From the NCBI GenBank assembly GCA_030435675.1, contig CM059622.1:5456001-5520000 (forward strand): a DNA stretch of 64,000 nt, in the 5' to 3' direction. The notes below the pieces were generated by a model that ran no database searches, had not been told where the DNA came from, and saw only the letters and a program-made list of their open reading frames with translations. Positions 33,585-44,215 of the stretch are shown one piece after another. Origin of the DNA: Steinernema hermaphroditum (taxonomy: Eukaryota > Nematoda > Chromadorea > Rhabditida > Steinernematidae). The number at the start of each line of letters is the position of its first letter. Position 1 is the stretch's first letter. The position numbers and the translations under genes are program-made.

Positions 33585-34540
33585 TCACGAAAGTGACAGT
33601 AATGTTCAGACAATGTTTCTGTTGTCTACCCATATGTAAAAATGAGGCACCTTCGTCTTTTTTTTTGTTGATCACTGCAAGTAAATAAACTTCTCCTCTT
33701 TGTTGTACACTATCTTTTAACTCTTATTGTGAGGAGTCACGTCAAAAGGAGACTGGTGGGATCAAGAACCATCCCCAAAGACCGCAAGCACTGTAGCGTG
33801 AAAAGTGGTCCGAAAATTGGCCGACAAAAAATCTAGTAGAATCCTGATGATATTATGTTTGCATTGTTCACGAATTTCGAATTTACTTCCGATGAGATAC
33901 GGTAGAATAGAGAAGGACAAGGCCAAATGTTGAAATTTAGATCGTTTTCTTGCCCGTTGGGGCGAGGCAGGATTAAGATATTCCCCTCTCTTCTTTCTCT
34001 CGCTTACTGTATCCCTTTCAGACTCAATGTAATCGACTGTACTTATCCATTCTACTGATCATGACTGTTTTAATGATGTTTGGTTACAGTGTTAGAGACC
34101 GTGGGTCACAAGAAATTGGCTCTGTAATTTCCATTGGTCTTGATTGCCAGGCACTGATCGATATCGCACGTATAAAATGCAGCTGTTAGCGCGAGTTAAC
34201 ACGTGAATCACTTGAATCACTAGTGGATCACTTCATTGCCCATGATACTGTCAGGACCCTCCCTCGGGTAGGTAGTCCTGGACTCCACCGATGACTCCTT
34301 CCTGCCGTCGACCCATCAGGCCGCCACCCGGACAGCCAAGAAGGCATATGACTGGTCATTATACTTCACTTCATCGTCAAAAGAGCTCTCGTTGCTTCGA
34401 ATAGCTCGGATTTTTGGAGCACCTGCTTGTACAAGTAAATTGGAACGTTTAGAATAAGTGTGTTCAAGGTATGCTTTACGTGATTTCCCCAACGACGGAC
34501 CTCGTTGGTCGCGGAATGACAGACGATGGCAGAAACTTCC
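33585..34540. other. intergenic, no gene seen
   Basis: No supported coding frame. Minus-strand frames at 34,316-34,606 overlap the promoter area of receptor 8 and have no domain. Confidence 0.35.
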
Positions 34541-34549
34541 TTCTACAAA

Positions 34550-34555
34550 CAGGTG
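34550..34555 (+). promoter_or_regulatory. E-box before chemoreceptor 8
   Basis: CAGGTG followed by CACC, 77 bp before the ATG. The TTCG part of the shared motif is missing here. Confidence 0.3.
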
Positions 34556-34626
34556 CACCAACAATCCGAAATTATTTACACGCCCCTCGGAAGCTGACGC
34601 CAGCATCCATTTATGAGTGTCACACC

Positions 34627-35688
34627 ATGAACACCGAAATCATCATGTTGGTATTGAGTCTCCTCTATGGAATCCCCTCCTTCGTTCTCTACGTCGTCAT
34701 ACTGATCCAACTCATTCGTCCTAAACATCACAAACGTTTCAGCAATCCCTTCTTCCGTCTCTGTTTTTTGATCGGAATTGTGGTAAGCAGTAAAACAGAG
34801 AGCTTCTAAGTACGGTCGCTTTAGGACTGCATTGGCTACCTCAACTTCTACTTCTTCGTTCGGCTCCCCACTTACGCCTTCTTGTCCTTCGTCTACACAT
34901 CCCCACTCTTCAACTCGAGCCCCTTAACCACCGCAATGTACTTCCTAATCTACTTCTGCAGCAACCTCCAACTCTTTGGGAACTGTTTCCTCACCTTCAA
35001 CCGCTTCACATCCATAGTATTTCCCCTAAGACATCACCAGATTTGGAGATACTGTTTTCCCGCCAGCATCGTCCTCACTACTCTTTCTTCTCTGGTCCCC
35101 TTTTGGTACCTCACCGACACAGCTGTTTGGTACATTCCCCTCTACAACGACGACCCAAGCCTTGGACTTGGCATGAATCCCGACAAGGCCAAATACCCCC
35201 AGTTCAGCAACAGCTTCAACACGTTTGTGAGCTACTTTGTGGCGTGTGGCCTTTCGCTGCCACTCAACATAATCTCGGCCCTTTTTCTTCTTTGCCGAAC
35301 TTCCCCGAGTGGAACGATGTTTAGGAAGCACAAGGCCGAAGTGAATCTCTTCCTGGTGGCATTACTCAACTTCATCATTCAGACTATCACCGGTGTTCAT
35401 CAGGTAACATTCCATTTCATTCGTTGTCATGAAGCTAATCAAACTGGACTCTCAATAATTGACGAACAAATTCAGGTGCTCATCTACATGTATAAGGAAA
35501 ACCGAGCGTTCGTACTGGCGCTCTACACGCTGACGCCTTGGCTCAGTGACTTCAAGTACCTCTCTCCACCTTGGGTGCTCCTTGTCGTCTCGACTGCGGT
35601 TCGTGAAAGTGTCACACAGATGTTCCCAAAGCGGATGCCCTCCTTGCCGAGCTACTCCACAGCTTCTCCTCTGTTCACAAGAGGCTAG
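34627..35688 (+). CDS. Srv-like serpentine chemoreceptor 8
   Basis: Complete 315-residue 7TM receptor. Exons are 34627-34782 (52 codons), 34825-35403 (193 codons) and 35476-35688. Intron 2 (72 bp) is open in frame, so without splicing a 24-residue insert would separate TM6 and TM7; the GTAACA donor and AATTCAG acceptor and the family comparison favour splicing. Motifs are LLYGIPSFVLY (TM1), GNCFLTFNRFTSIVFPLRH (TM3 end), RKHKAEVNLF before TM6 and FKYLSPPW (TM7). Upstream in-frame ATG codons exist, but only 34,627 gives the standard first exon. Confidence 0.88.
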
Positions 35689-36010
35689 CACTTATTCCCA
35701 CTCTGTAGGCGCATAACGTGATGTGAGGCTCATGCATGACCAAGTGCTTCGCACTGACAGCTGCTCCGTGACGCGGAATTTTAGATGAGCAGTAAATGCG
35801 ACCGATACTACACGTGTTCGCAGTCATACGTTATATTATAATCTACTGTAAAGTACACAACTTAAACATCACAAGAAAAACATGAACATAAATAATGTGT
35901 TATAATGAGGCTGCCACCAATTTATTAATCTATAGGCATTTATGCATGAATAATGGCGAGTTAATCTTAAAGAACCTGGTGGTACCCCACAGAGCTACAA
36001 TGTGTATATA

Positions 36011-36510
36011 CAGGATGCGGCATAAATACTTACAAGAAAAAGCAGTCATATCTTTTCAGAGAATAAATGCAAAATCATTTATACCATTCGAAAGAGCAGA
36101 AAATTGTGTGTAGGAGACAGTCACAGGCATTCAAAATTACCTCCTTCCGCGGCGATGTAGGCGTCAAGACGCTACCGAAAATTCTTCAAAACAGCTGTGA
36201 AGTTTGAGCGCCTTTGAGATGGCCGAAATCAACGATCGTTCCATGAATCAGGTCAAAAGAGGTAAAAATTCCACAAGTACTGATGGGGATTCTTTGAAGC
36301 ATGGAACGGGGATGAACAGGCAGTGAGGTACATGAGAATGAGAATGAAATGATATAGGATGTGGGATGGATTCGGGAAAATATGAAGTAATCAGCCGAGG
36401 ATGGGTAGTGGAGTGTAGACCTAGGCAAGATCAGTTTCAGACAGCACAATGACACAATTTTTCTGGCACAATTTGAGCATTGAGTATAGGGAAAAAACAG
36501 AAGCAACCTA
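36011..36510 (-). mobile_element. remnant of a Tc/mariner-type transposon
   Basis: Begins CAGGATGCGGCATAAATACT after a TA, similar to the ends of the 32.1 kb element. On the minus strand RLDAYIAAEGGNFE resembles the common transposase C-terminus (..AxGGHFE). The rest is degraded and the other end was not found. Confidence 0.45.
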
Positions 36511-37270
36511 GCCGTCTCAAAGGCCTAGTTTCCTTCTCTGCTAATTGATAGAAATTAGAAGAAAGGGTCGCTCATGATGTAGTCTGTAACTGTTCTTTCG
36601 GATTTCGGTATAACTTCTATGTAATCTTGTAATCTATGTTAAGATTACAAAGAAATTATTGAAATGATTCTTCACTTATCGTTCACCAGCCCCATTCGTG
36701 AGTGGATGAAGAAAACACGAACAGTACGACTTTACTTTACTTTACTTTATTTCGTGAATCAAAGGCATTTCGCCTTGCACGACACCGATAATAGACAGAC
36801 AGCTGATATCACGGGCAGCCGGCTTCATCCCTGGCATGGCACTTATGGCGAACCGGTCGGAGACGGCGCGCATCACGGGGCATCTGGGAGACGGCAAAAC
36901 TTCGGAAATGGCGGCGGAACTTCTTTTTCTCGGGACGTTTGCGGCACAGATGAGGCTTCTGAGCTCGCATCCGCTTCGGAGAGATGAGTCCGTGGTCCGG
37001 GAGTTGCGTCTTCACCGGTGGTGGTGTCCTCGGAGGGTCGGCGACCTTCAGGGTGACCTTCAGGGTTCAGGATTCCTGGCGTCGGACATCTTGTTGTCAG
37101 CGATTCGTGAAATGAAGTCGAACAGTAGGACAAGTACTTTCATAGGAACTCATACTCATAAATAACATAATGGGAAAACTAAATAATTGAGCAATTGACA
37201 AGAGGGTAATGATCCTATAAACGTCGTGCAAGGGCGCTTATATTGTGGAAGAGCGAATATTTAATGAGAA
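36511..37270. other. no recognisable gene
   Basis: Several overlapping frames on both strands between 36,660 and 37,165 are GC-rich but show no domain and no consistent splice structure. Confidence 0.3.
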
Positions 37271-37272
37271 GA

Positions 37273-37283
37273 CAGGTGTTCGG
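37273..37283 (+). promoter_or_regulatory. E-box-like motif before chemoreceptor 9
   Basis: CAGGTGTTCGG lies 64 bp before the ATG. Confidence 0.45.
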
Positions 37284-37336
37284 GACCTTTCCGGTAACTA
37301 CTCGTTCTCGCTCCCGAGAGGTGACATTACTAAGCC

Positions 37337-38419
37337 ATGAACAGCGAGATAAACAAACTGGTTGTGAGTCTTCTCTATGGGATCCCCTCCTTCCTTCTCT
37401 ACATTTTAATCTTTGTGCAGCTCGTCCGACCCAAACATAAGAAACGTTTCGACAATCCATTCTATCGATTGTGCTTTCTTATCGGAGTTGTGGTAAGTAC
37501 CGTTTCAGATATTCTTCTTTCAAGAGTCGCCATTTTTAGGACTGCCTTGGATACATCCACTACTTCGTCTTCTTCGTTCTCCCCATGTACTCATTCATCT
37601 CTCCTCTATATGCATCTTCGTTATTTGCGTCTAGTCCTTTCACTACGGCCATCTACTTCTCTAATTACGTATTCGGCTACCTGCAACTCTTTGGGAACTG
37701 CTTCCTCACCTTCAACCGCTTCACTTCCATTGTATTCCCTCTAACTCATGCAAAAATCTGGATACGTTGTTATCCGCTCAGCGTTGTGATTACAGTGGTC
37801 TCTGCCCTAGCCCCCTGTTGGTATGTCTCCACCACAGCTGCCTGGTACACGCCTCTCTTCGACGATGCTCCAGAGAAGGGCTATGGACTGAAATCTGACG
37901 ACTACAAGTACCCCTTCTTCAGCAACAGCTTCAACAAGTTCCTCAGCAATCTCCTGGCGTGTAGCCTCTGTCTTCTCATGAATGTCACCTCTTCCGCTTG
38001 TCTATTCTTTCGCACTTCGCAATACAGCAACCGGAAGGTTGAGTTGAACCTATTCTTTGTGACGCTCATGATATTCATAGCTCAAAGCATCACAAGCGTG
38101 CAACAGGTAACTTCATCGCGTGAGCTTCCCTAAGAGGAACCGAAATTTTTAGATACTCATCTACGTCGCCATGAAGGCAAATGACATGAGGCGAGTCGCA
38201 GTGCTCTATTCTCTCACACCTTGGCTCAACGACCTCAAGTTCCTCTCGCCTCCCTGGATTCTGATCATGGTTTCCAGCGCTGTTAGAGGGTCTGTAGTGC
38301 AGGCACTTCCCCACTGTTTGGTGCCAGCGGGCAATCAGCCACCCGTCTCGCCACTATGGCGTGCCAGCCATAGTTCCGGGATTCCTCAACGCCATTTGGA
38401 ACCAGCTTTAGATCATTGA
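37337..38419 (+). CDS. Srv-like serpentine chemoreceptor 9
   Basis: Complete 329-residue 7TM receptor. Exons are 37337-37492 (52 codons), 37540-38106 (189 codons) and 38153-38419, all phase 0. Motifs are LLYGIPSFLLY (TM1), GNCFLTFNRFTSIVFPLTH (TM3 end), NRKVELNLFF before TM6, TSVQQ (Gln-Gln instead of His-Gln at the exon end) and LKFLSPPW in TM7. The C-terminal tail is longer than in its relatives (about 33 residues after TM7). It is closest to receptor 7 in the TM4-TM5 loop. A mariner element inserted only about 165 bp downstream. Confidence 0.9.
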
Positions 38420-38583
38420 AGACCGGCATTTCAAGGAACTCCAACGCCTGTTTTTCGAATGCATCCTGTAGAATTGACTTTCATAGACTGGTAATCGATT
38501 TGCCAAATTGATGTAAACCATAAAATTTTTATTTTTGTGCATAAAGATGGATTTTATAAAGATGGATTCGTATGGACGATATA

Positions 38584-39845
38584 CAGGGTGCGCCAGATAA
38601 ACTGCAACATAAAGAAGTCAATGTAACTCGCTGTCTTTTGCAAATACGACACTTTTATATGTAAAATGAGCTATGCTACTCCCAAATAAGCAAATGGAAA
38701 ATGATTTGTCGGTAAGTTCTGATTTCGTTAAGATGCATGCCTAAACATACATCCGATTCACACTCCCGACCGCCGCGGGTCTGGATTCTGTTTTCTGCCT
38801 TCATGTGGCTTCTAGAGCTGCCCTAAGTGAATTCAATGTAGCGCCTCGTAAAGAACTGACACTTATCCACAAGAAACACCAAACAACGAAATGGAGGGAA
38901 TTCAGATCCGGCCAAAGTGGTGACCAATAAGATCTACCCCCATCTTAGGCAAATTGGTCCGAAGCAGGTCCAGAGTTGTTTTCGCGCTGTGTGCCGGTGC
39001 GCCGTCCCACTGGTAGGTCCAGGCGATTTCTCTGCCCTTATCGGCCACCCACGGTTTCACCAAGCCTTCTAGAATCTTCTTCTGATTCATCTAGGCCTTC
39101 AAGAGGTCCTTTTCTTCGAAAAACACCAGTTTTGGGGTATAACCAGGACATAATTTCCGGCCCGGATCATCAAACTCTTCGAATGCTGGGTTTTTCGGCT
39201 CTGACGGTACGCGGACATCCTTTGGGAAGCCATTGCCGATGATTCTGGTGATTGTGCACCGGTTGGGCGGTGCATCACCACTCATCCGTGAACAGGATTC
39301 GGTCGAGTTCCGGATCTGCGGCGCTGGCCCTCATCAAGAGATATTTTTTGGGATCTTGTCTTTTTTTTCTTGTAATGTTAGGACTTCTTTCACATTCTTG
39401 TAAGGAAAAGTCTTCAGATCTTCGATCAATATTCGCCGGCACCTTTATTGAACTTCGGGCTGAATTCCACTTGAACTTCTTTAGGATGGCTTCTCGAACA
39501 GCTGAAGTTCGTGCTGCTTTCTTTCTGACTTTCCTGGCCTTCATCTTGATCTGTTCTATGTCTCTGTAGCGATGAACGACTCACTTGACCTCATATCGCT
39601 CGAATACAAGGGCGTTTACGATACCCGGATTCGAGATTCTGAGCTTATGCACCAGAACTATGGAAAATCGGTCTTAAAGCGCTGAGATTTTTTCAGTGAA
39701 CAACATCGAAATCACATCTAATAACAGATGTTCCAGGCTGAAATAGGACGGGGAACGCGAATATAACAATCATTCTTACTGTAACTCTCTCAAATCAACT
39801 TAAATCAATGAATCAAAAATGTTGCACTTTATCTGGTGCACCCTG
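38584..39845 (-). mobile_element. mariner-family transposon, 1262 bp
   Basis: Terminal inverted repeats CAGGGTGCGCCAGATAAACT (left) and CAGGGTGCACCAGATAAAGT (right, read inward), flanked by TA. The interior encodes a damaged mariner/Tc transposase on the minus strand. Confidence 0.9.
38902..39544 (-). pseudogene. mariner transposase, frameshifted
   Basis: Minus-strand pieces in different frames are visible. An N-terminal basic piece (MKARKVRKKAARTSAVREAI) runs into ILFTDEW with the second catalytic Asp, and a C-terminal piece has YQWDGAPAHSAKTTLDLL with the third acidic position. Frames change between 39,285 and 39,090, so no full enzyme can be made. Confidence 0.85.
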
Positions 39846-40152
39846 TAGAAAACACTGTATTGCTCATAACTCGAAAGCATTCTCCACTTAAGCGATAGGG
39901 TTCATTGTATCCTGTAGAAGCAAATAAATGTTTCATTCAGGGTTCAGTGGCCACACTGAACATTTGAGATTTCTTGTGAAACTTATTTCACAGTATATCA
40001 TCGTAGCCACTGGTTCTATCAGTGGCCTAGTGGCTATCTACCGAATTTCGTACCCAGGTGCTAAGATTCAAGTTTATACGCTTACCACAACAGATCTACA
40101 GCAAACACCATTTCTTCATTGTCTTAATATACATAATTGACTTAATGAAATA

Positions 40153-40777
40153 ATGGGTTGGTGCATTGAAAATGGACCACTTGGAAAACATTCATTTTTT
40201 CGTCATATTTGCAGTTGCGACAAAACTGATTCGTGCGTTGTTCAGTACAGCGAACTCTCACCCCACATTATGATTTGCAACTTTTCCATTGCGTTCCTTT
40301 TGATCTTTGAGGTCTATTCTGTCTTGACGGTCATTTTTCTGGCACTCCGAGATGGCGAAATGCAAAGTGATGTACTTCCTATGGTATTAATTATGTGATT
40401 GACGGTGACTGCTTTCAACCTTTTGTAAATCCTTTTGTCTAATCTACCGAACGCACCTATTCCTGTGTTGGCCGTTTATCACAACATGATCTAATCTCAA
40501 AAAGATCGTCTTTTCGGATCATCGGATCGGATCATGTTCCGTTAACGCCATCATTTCCAGTTGGTTAAGTACCGCAACAGAGAATAGGGATATTTTACGG
40601 AAATGGAGGCCAAATGTGGAAAAAGTCGCACTTCAGAAATGGTGCCTCAAACCTCACATTTTTAAGTTGACCCCAGGAGTGGCTTTCCACTTTGAGCAGA
40701 GAGATTCCTCCTTTGCTGTTTATCTATCACTCTCTTAGCTTTATCAAAAGTGTCCCATTTTCACTGCACCAACCCAA
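40153..40777. mobile_element. mariner-like non-autonomous element, second copy
   Basis: Ends ATGGGTTGGTGCATTGAAAA and its near-perfect complement, flanked by TA. The interior matches 26,324-27,240 with deletions. It stops 16 bp before the E-box of the decayed receptor 10. Confidence 0.8.
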
Positions 40778-40792
40778 TATGACACAAAACAG

Positions 40793-40803
40793 CAGGTGTT
40801 TCG
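40793..40803 (+). promoter_or_regulatory. E-box-like motif before chemoreceptor pseudogene 10
   Basis: CAGGTGTTTCG, about 60 bp before the position of the lost start codon. Confidence 0.4.
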
Positions 40804-40851
40804 CTTTAATCGTCTTCTACGCATTACTTGGTCCATTATTCCAGCGCACCA

Positions 40852-41555
40852 AGAACACAGAAATGATGCTCTTGACACTCAGTCTCCTCTACGGAATCCA
40901 TCGTTCCTCCTCTACATCGTCATCCTCTTTCAGCTCATCAGACCCAAATGTCAAAACCGCTTCGGCAACCCCTTCTACCGCCTCTGCTTCCTGATCGGCA
41001 TCGTGGTAAGAGTCGGCGCACCTCCGCGAACACAACCTTTAGGACTGCGTCGGGTACCTCGACTTCTACATCTTCATCACCCTGCCTACTTACTCCCTCT
41101 TCGTCTCCTTCTACCGATCCTCACTCTTCTCCCCTAGTGCCTTCACCACTGCCGTCTACTTCTCTAATTACGTATTTGGCTATCTGCAACTCTTCGGCAA
41201 CTGTTTCCTCACCTTCAACCGCTTCACCTGTGTCGTGTTCCCCACTAACCATGCCAAAATCTGGAGATACTGTTTCCCCTTCAGCATCGAGCGACTTCTT
41301 CAGGTCCTCATCTACATCGCTTTGGAAACGAACAACGACATGATGATCACGATGTTGTTCACGCTCCTCCCCTGGCTCAGCGACTTCAAGTACCTTTCCC
41401 CTCCGTGGGTTCTCATCTTCATCTCCACTTCGATTCGACAGACCGTAGTCCAACTTCTCCCAAAGAGGCTGGTGCATTACGCCAAGCACTCGTTGCTAGC
41501 GACTAGTACGGCAACGATCACGACAGTCAACGTGAAGCCACTGAATGGAGGATAA
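40852..41555 (+). pseudogene. Srv-like chemoreceptor 10, decayed
   Basis: Recognisable as a family member but with three lesions. The expected start reads AAGAACACAGAA where sisters have ATGAACACAGAA or similar. One base is missing in the TM1 codons (GGAATC-CATCG, where the family has IPS), shifting frame. Exon 2 jumps from WRYCFPFSI (TM4) directly into QVLIYIALE, so the segment from TM4 to TM6 (over 100 residues), together with intron 2, is gone, in frame. The downstream part (FKYLSPPW, TM7) and the TM3 motif GNCFLTFNRFTCVVFP are intact. It cannot encode a seven-helix receptor. Confidence 0.88.
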
Positions 41556-41858
41556 TATTGACTTGTTTCTATACCCATCTGATACCGTAACCTTTGCCCC
41601 TACCACCATGGCTTTCAAATCTTCATTCCGTCAACAGTAACAATAACAAGGAAGAAGCTTCTACACGTATTGTCCAAAATCGGAGAGTTTCACTCCTTCC
41701 TCCGGTATGTTGCCTAACATCTTATATTGGGAGACGGGAGGAAGGGCGTTCGGTAGCCGCGAGAGCTCTTCGACAGTCCGCTTAGGGTGGGTGTAGTCGA
41801 ACAAAAACAATCCAGGCATCCTAAACAGCAGCATAGAGGTCGACCATGAAAAGGCAAC
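41556..41858. other. intergenic, convergent gene ends
   Basis: Spacer between the end of pseudogene 10 (+) and the end of tfbm-1 (-). A 63-codon frame here has no support. Confidence 0.4.
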
Positions 41859-43191
41859 TTACTCTCTGCACTGCTTCTCGTAGTAACGGCACATTTCCGC
41901 GAATTCTCCCATTCCCAGCTGATAAGAAGTCTTCTTAGGATTGATTCGGCACTCTCGAAGCAGGTCGTGGGCCATGTCGTGCGCTAACTCCTCTGGATAA
42001 AGTGTTTTCACACATCTGATGACGTTCTTCTGCCGGTAGTGGAAGATGTGGCGCGCCACCTTCTCTACGACCTGAAATAAGTGCTTTTTGCAGACATAAA
42101 AGAGGATGTACCAACCTCAAATGCGGACTGAATGAGTGGCTCAACGCGAGGAACGAAACGAACGACGCCGACGTCGACTTTCGGCTGTGGAACGAAGCAG
42201 GCGCCTGTAAACGGAAGGGAATGTACGGTACATAGATCTATTCTCTTACCCGGTATGATAAAGAGAAGTTCGGGATCGGAGACGTACTGCGAAACGATGG
42301 AGATTCGCGATCTGGACGGCGAATCGATCGGACCACATATTCGACGCGCGACTTCGGCCTGGAACGTGAGCGTCAGCGGTATCCTTCCGAAGGCCCACGC
42401 TCCGGATCGTCTGGACATCTCACGTAGATATCTGAAATATTGTCAGAAATCTAACCTTAGCATACGGAAGAGCTCACTTGATAATCAATGGAGAAGCGAT
42501 GTTAAACGGCAAATTGCCCACAATGTGGCAATTCTGGACGTCTTCGTACCACGGAGTCACTTGCAGTGTGCCATCGGTTTTCCAGATTTCGCCGATGTCG
42601 ACTTTCAGGGCGTCAGCGTGATGAATGTGCATTCGTCCGCAACTGGCTTCTGCCAGGTGCTGAAAAGACTACCGTAGTCTCTGAGACAGATGAAGTGACT
42701 AGACGGCAAACAGTTGAAACGACTAACTTTCGACGTAGACACGTCTGTCTACTTCGAAGTCTGACGTCTAGACTCAAAGTTTTCCAGCCAGTGTCAATCG
42801 CGACACAGATTTCTCCACCCAAAGCAGACAGTTTCGTAGCAGACTGTCTATTTCACTACATAGACGCGACACTAACCTGGAGAGGGGGAAGGAAGCGGTG
42901 ATCCAACTCGACCACGTCAACCCTCTTGCAGGACTGTTCGAGAATCGCTCGCGTGATGCCTCCAGGCCCTGGTCCTATCTCGACGATGTGACCGTCTGTC
43001 ATATCGCCCGCCTTCCGTGCAATCTGAAATCTTTCGATTCAGTTAAATTTCGTAACTAGGGCTACCTTTCTGGTGAGATTCATGTCCATCAAGTAGTTCT
43101 GTGAAAGGATCTTCTTCGCCCGAAGGTTGTACATATGGATGAAGTCGCGCAAAGCGGGGAGAGGCGGCAGTCGCGAGAAGTTCGTCGCCAT
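41859..43191 (-). CDS. tfbm-1: mitochondrial dimethyladenosine transferase 1 (TFB1M)
   Basis: S-adenosylmethionine-dependent methyltransferase of the KsgA/Dim1 family, which dimethylates two adjacent adenosines near the 3' end of mitochondrial small-subunit rRNA. Exons on the minus strand are 43066-43191, 42877-43023, 42478-42659, 42250-42431, 42116-42204 and 41859-42071, giving 312 residues with all phases consistent. Landmarks are KILSQNYLMD near residue 27, the SAM motif HIVEIGPGPGGITRAI near residue 54, VVELDHRF, the catalytic loop NLPFNIASPLI, and PQPKVDVGVVRF. The start follows a TTCTAG acceptor-like site, suggesting a trans-spliced leader. guk-1 lies 266 bp upstream on the same strand; from memory the two are also neighbours in C. 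elegans (T03F1.7/T03F1.8). Confidence 0.93.
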
Positions 43192-43457
43192 CTTCCTAGA
43201 ATTCCGTCCATTGCGACCACTTATCTACTCAAATGCACACCTAAATACGCTGAGATACCAGAACCCTTAGAGGAAACACGCGCGCTTGTGCATAAATTTA
43301 TTTAATCGAAACAATAATTCATCAGACAAAGAACAGACAGATCGAAAGGCCGAAAACAAAGAAACTCGTTAAAGCTCAACTAACGACAAGAGGTGAACAC
43401 CAACTGGAAAGTTTGTCACAATCACAACCAGCCAAAAAGTCCAAAAACAGTCGAATC

Positions 43458-44215
43458 TTAGTGCACTTCTTCACGGGATGACGTGTCCGCAGTCGCTACG
43501 GCCTTCAAGTCGTCCATAAGTGCATTGCGAAATTCAGAGTACGCATTCTCCAGATTGTCGTTGATAATCACGTGATCGAACAGCGTGGGATCTTCCTCGA
43601 CGGCCTTGAGATCTTCTTCAGCGTGCTTCAAACGCTTCTGCAGAGTTTCCTCGGTTTCCGTGTTACGACGGCGCAGACGTTCCTCCTAAACGTCCATTTT
43701 GACGAAAAACAGTGAGAGTGATCAACATACCAAGACGGCGACGGACGGTGCACGGATGAGAATGTATCTCGCATCCAGGCTCGTGTTCTTGATGTTGCGA
43801 ACACCCTGAAGTTCAATGTCGAGGACACAAATCTTTCCAGTCTTTTGGATGTCTTCGACAGCCTTTAGGCTAAAATGCGCAATGATAAATCATTGTAGAG
43901 AAACAAAGCCCTTGCCTGGTTCCATAAAAGTTGCCGCCGAATTCGGCGTGTTCGAGAAATTCGTTGTTTGCAATCATGCGCTTAAATTCCTCTCTGTCCG
44001 TGAAATAGTAGTGCTTCCCGTGTTCTTCTCCGTCCCGGGGCTTCCGCGTCGTATCTGCACATGTAAGTTTACAAAACACTTCCGGTCAGAGAACACTTAC
44101 GTGACACACTGAAGGCGAAGGCATCTGGAAAATCGCCCGTGGCCTTGTTCAGAATAGTTGACTTTCCGCCACCGGACGGGCCCGACAGTACCACAGGACG
44201 GACAGAAGTCGACAT
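43458..44215 (-). CDS. guk-1: guanylate kinase
   Basis: Converts GMP plus ATP to GDP plus ADP in the cytosol. Exons are 44101-44215, 43916-44054, 43732-43869 and 43458-43686, giving 206 residues, the usual length. The P-loop GPSGGGKST is at residues 10-18. GMP-binding residues include [28 protein letters not shown], the lid [11 protein letters not shown] and the end [17 protein letters not shown] follow. Intron 2 has a GC donor (CCAG|GCAAGG, 43,870-43,915): only this junction restores the family's YGTS-x-KAV sequence. The start codon directly follows a GTTTAG acceptor-like site. It is the likely first gene of a two-gene unit with tfbm-1, although the 266-bp spacing is wide for an SL2-type operon. 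Confidence 0.95.

Noticed and set aside
36664..37165. Overlapping GC-rich frames on both strands
   Set aside because: No domain, no consistent splice sites and no start context on either strand.
42660..42876. Extra exon in the 217-bp intron 2 of tfbm-1
   Set aside because: The flanking exons join in phase and give the complete methyltransferase core; the open stretches inside are on the wrong frames.
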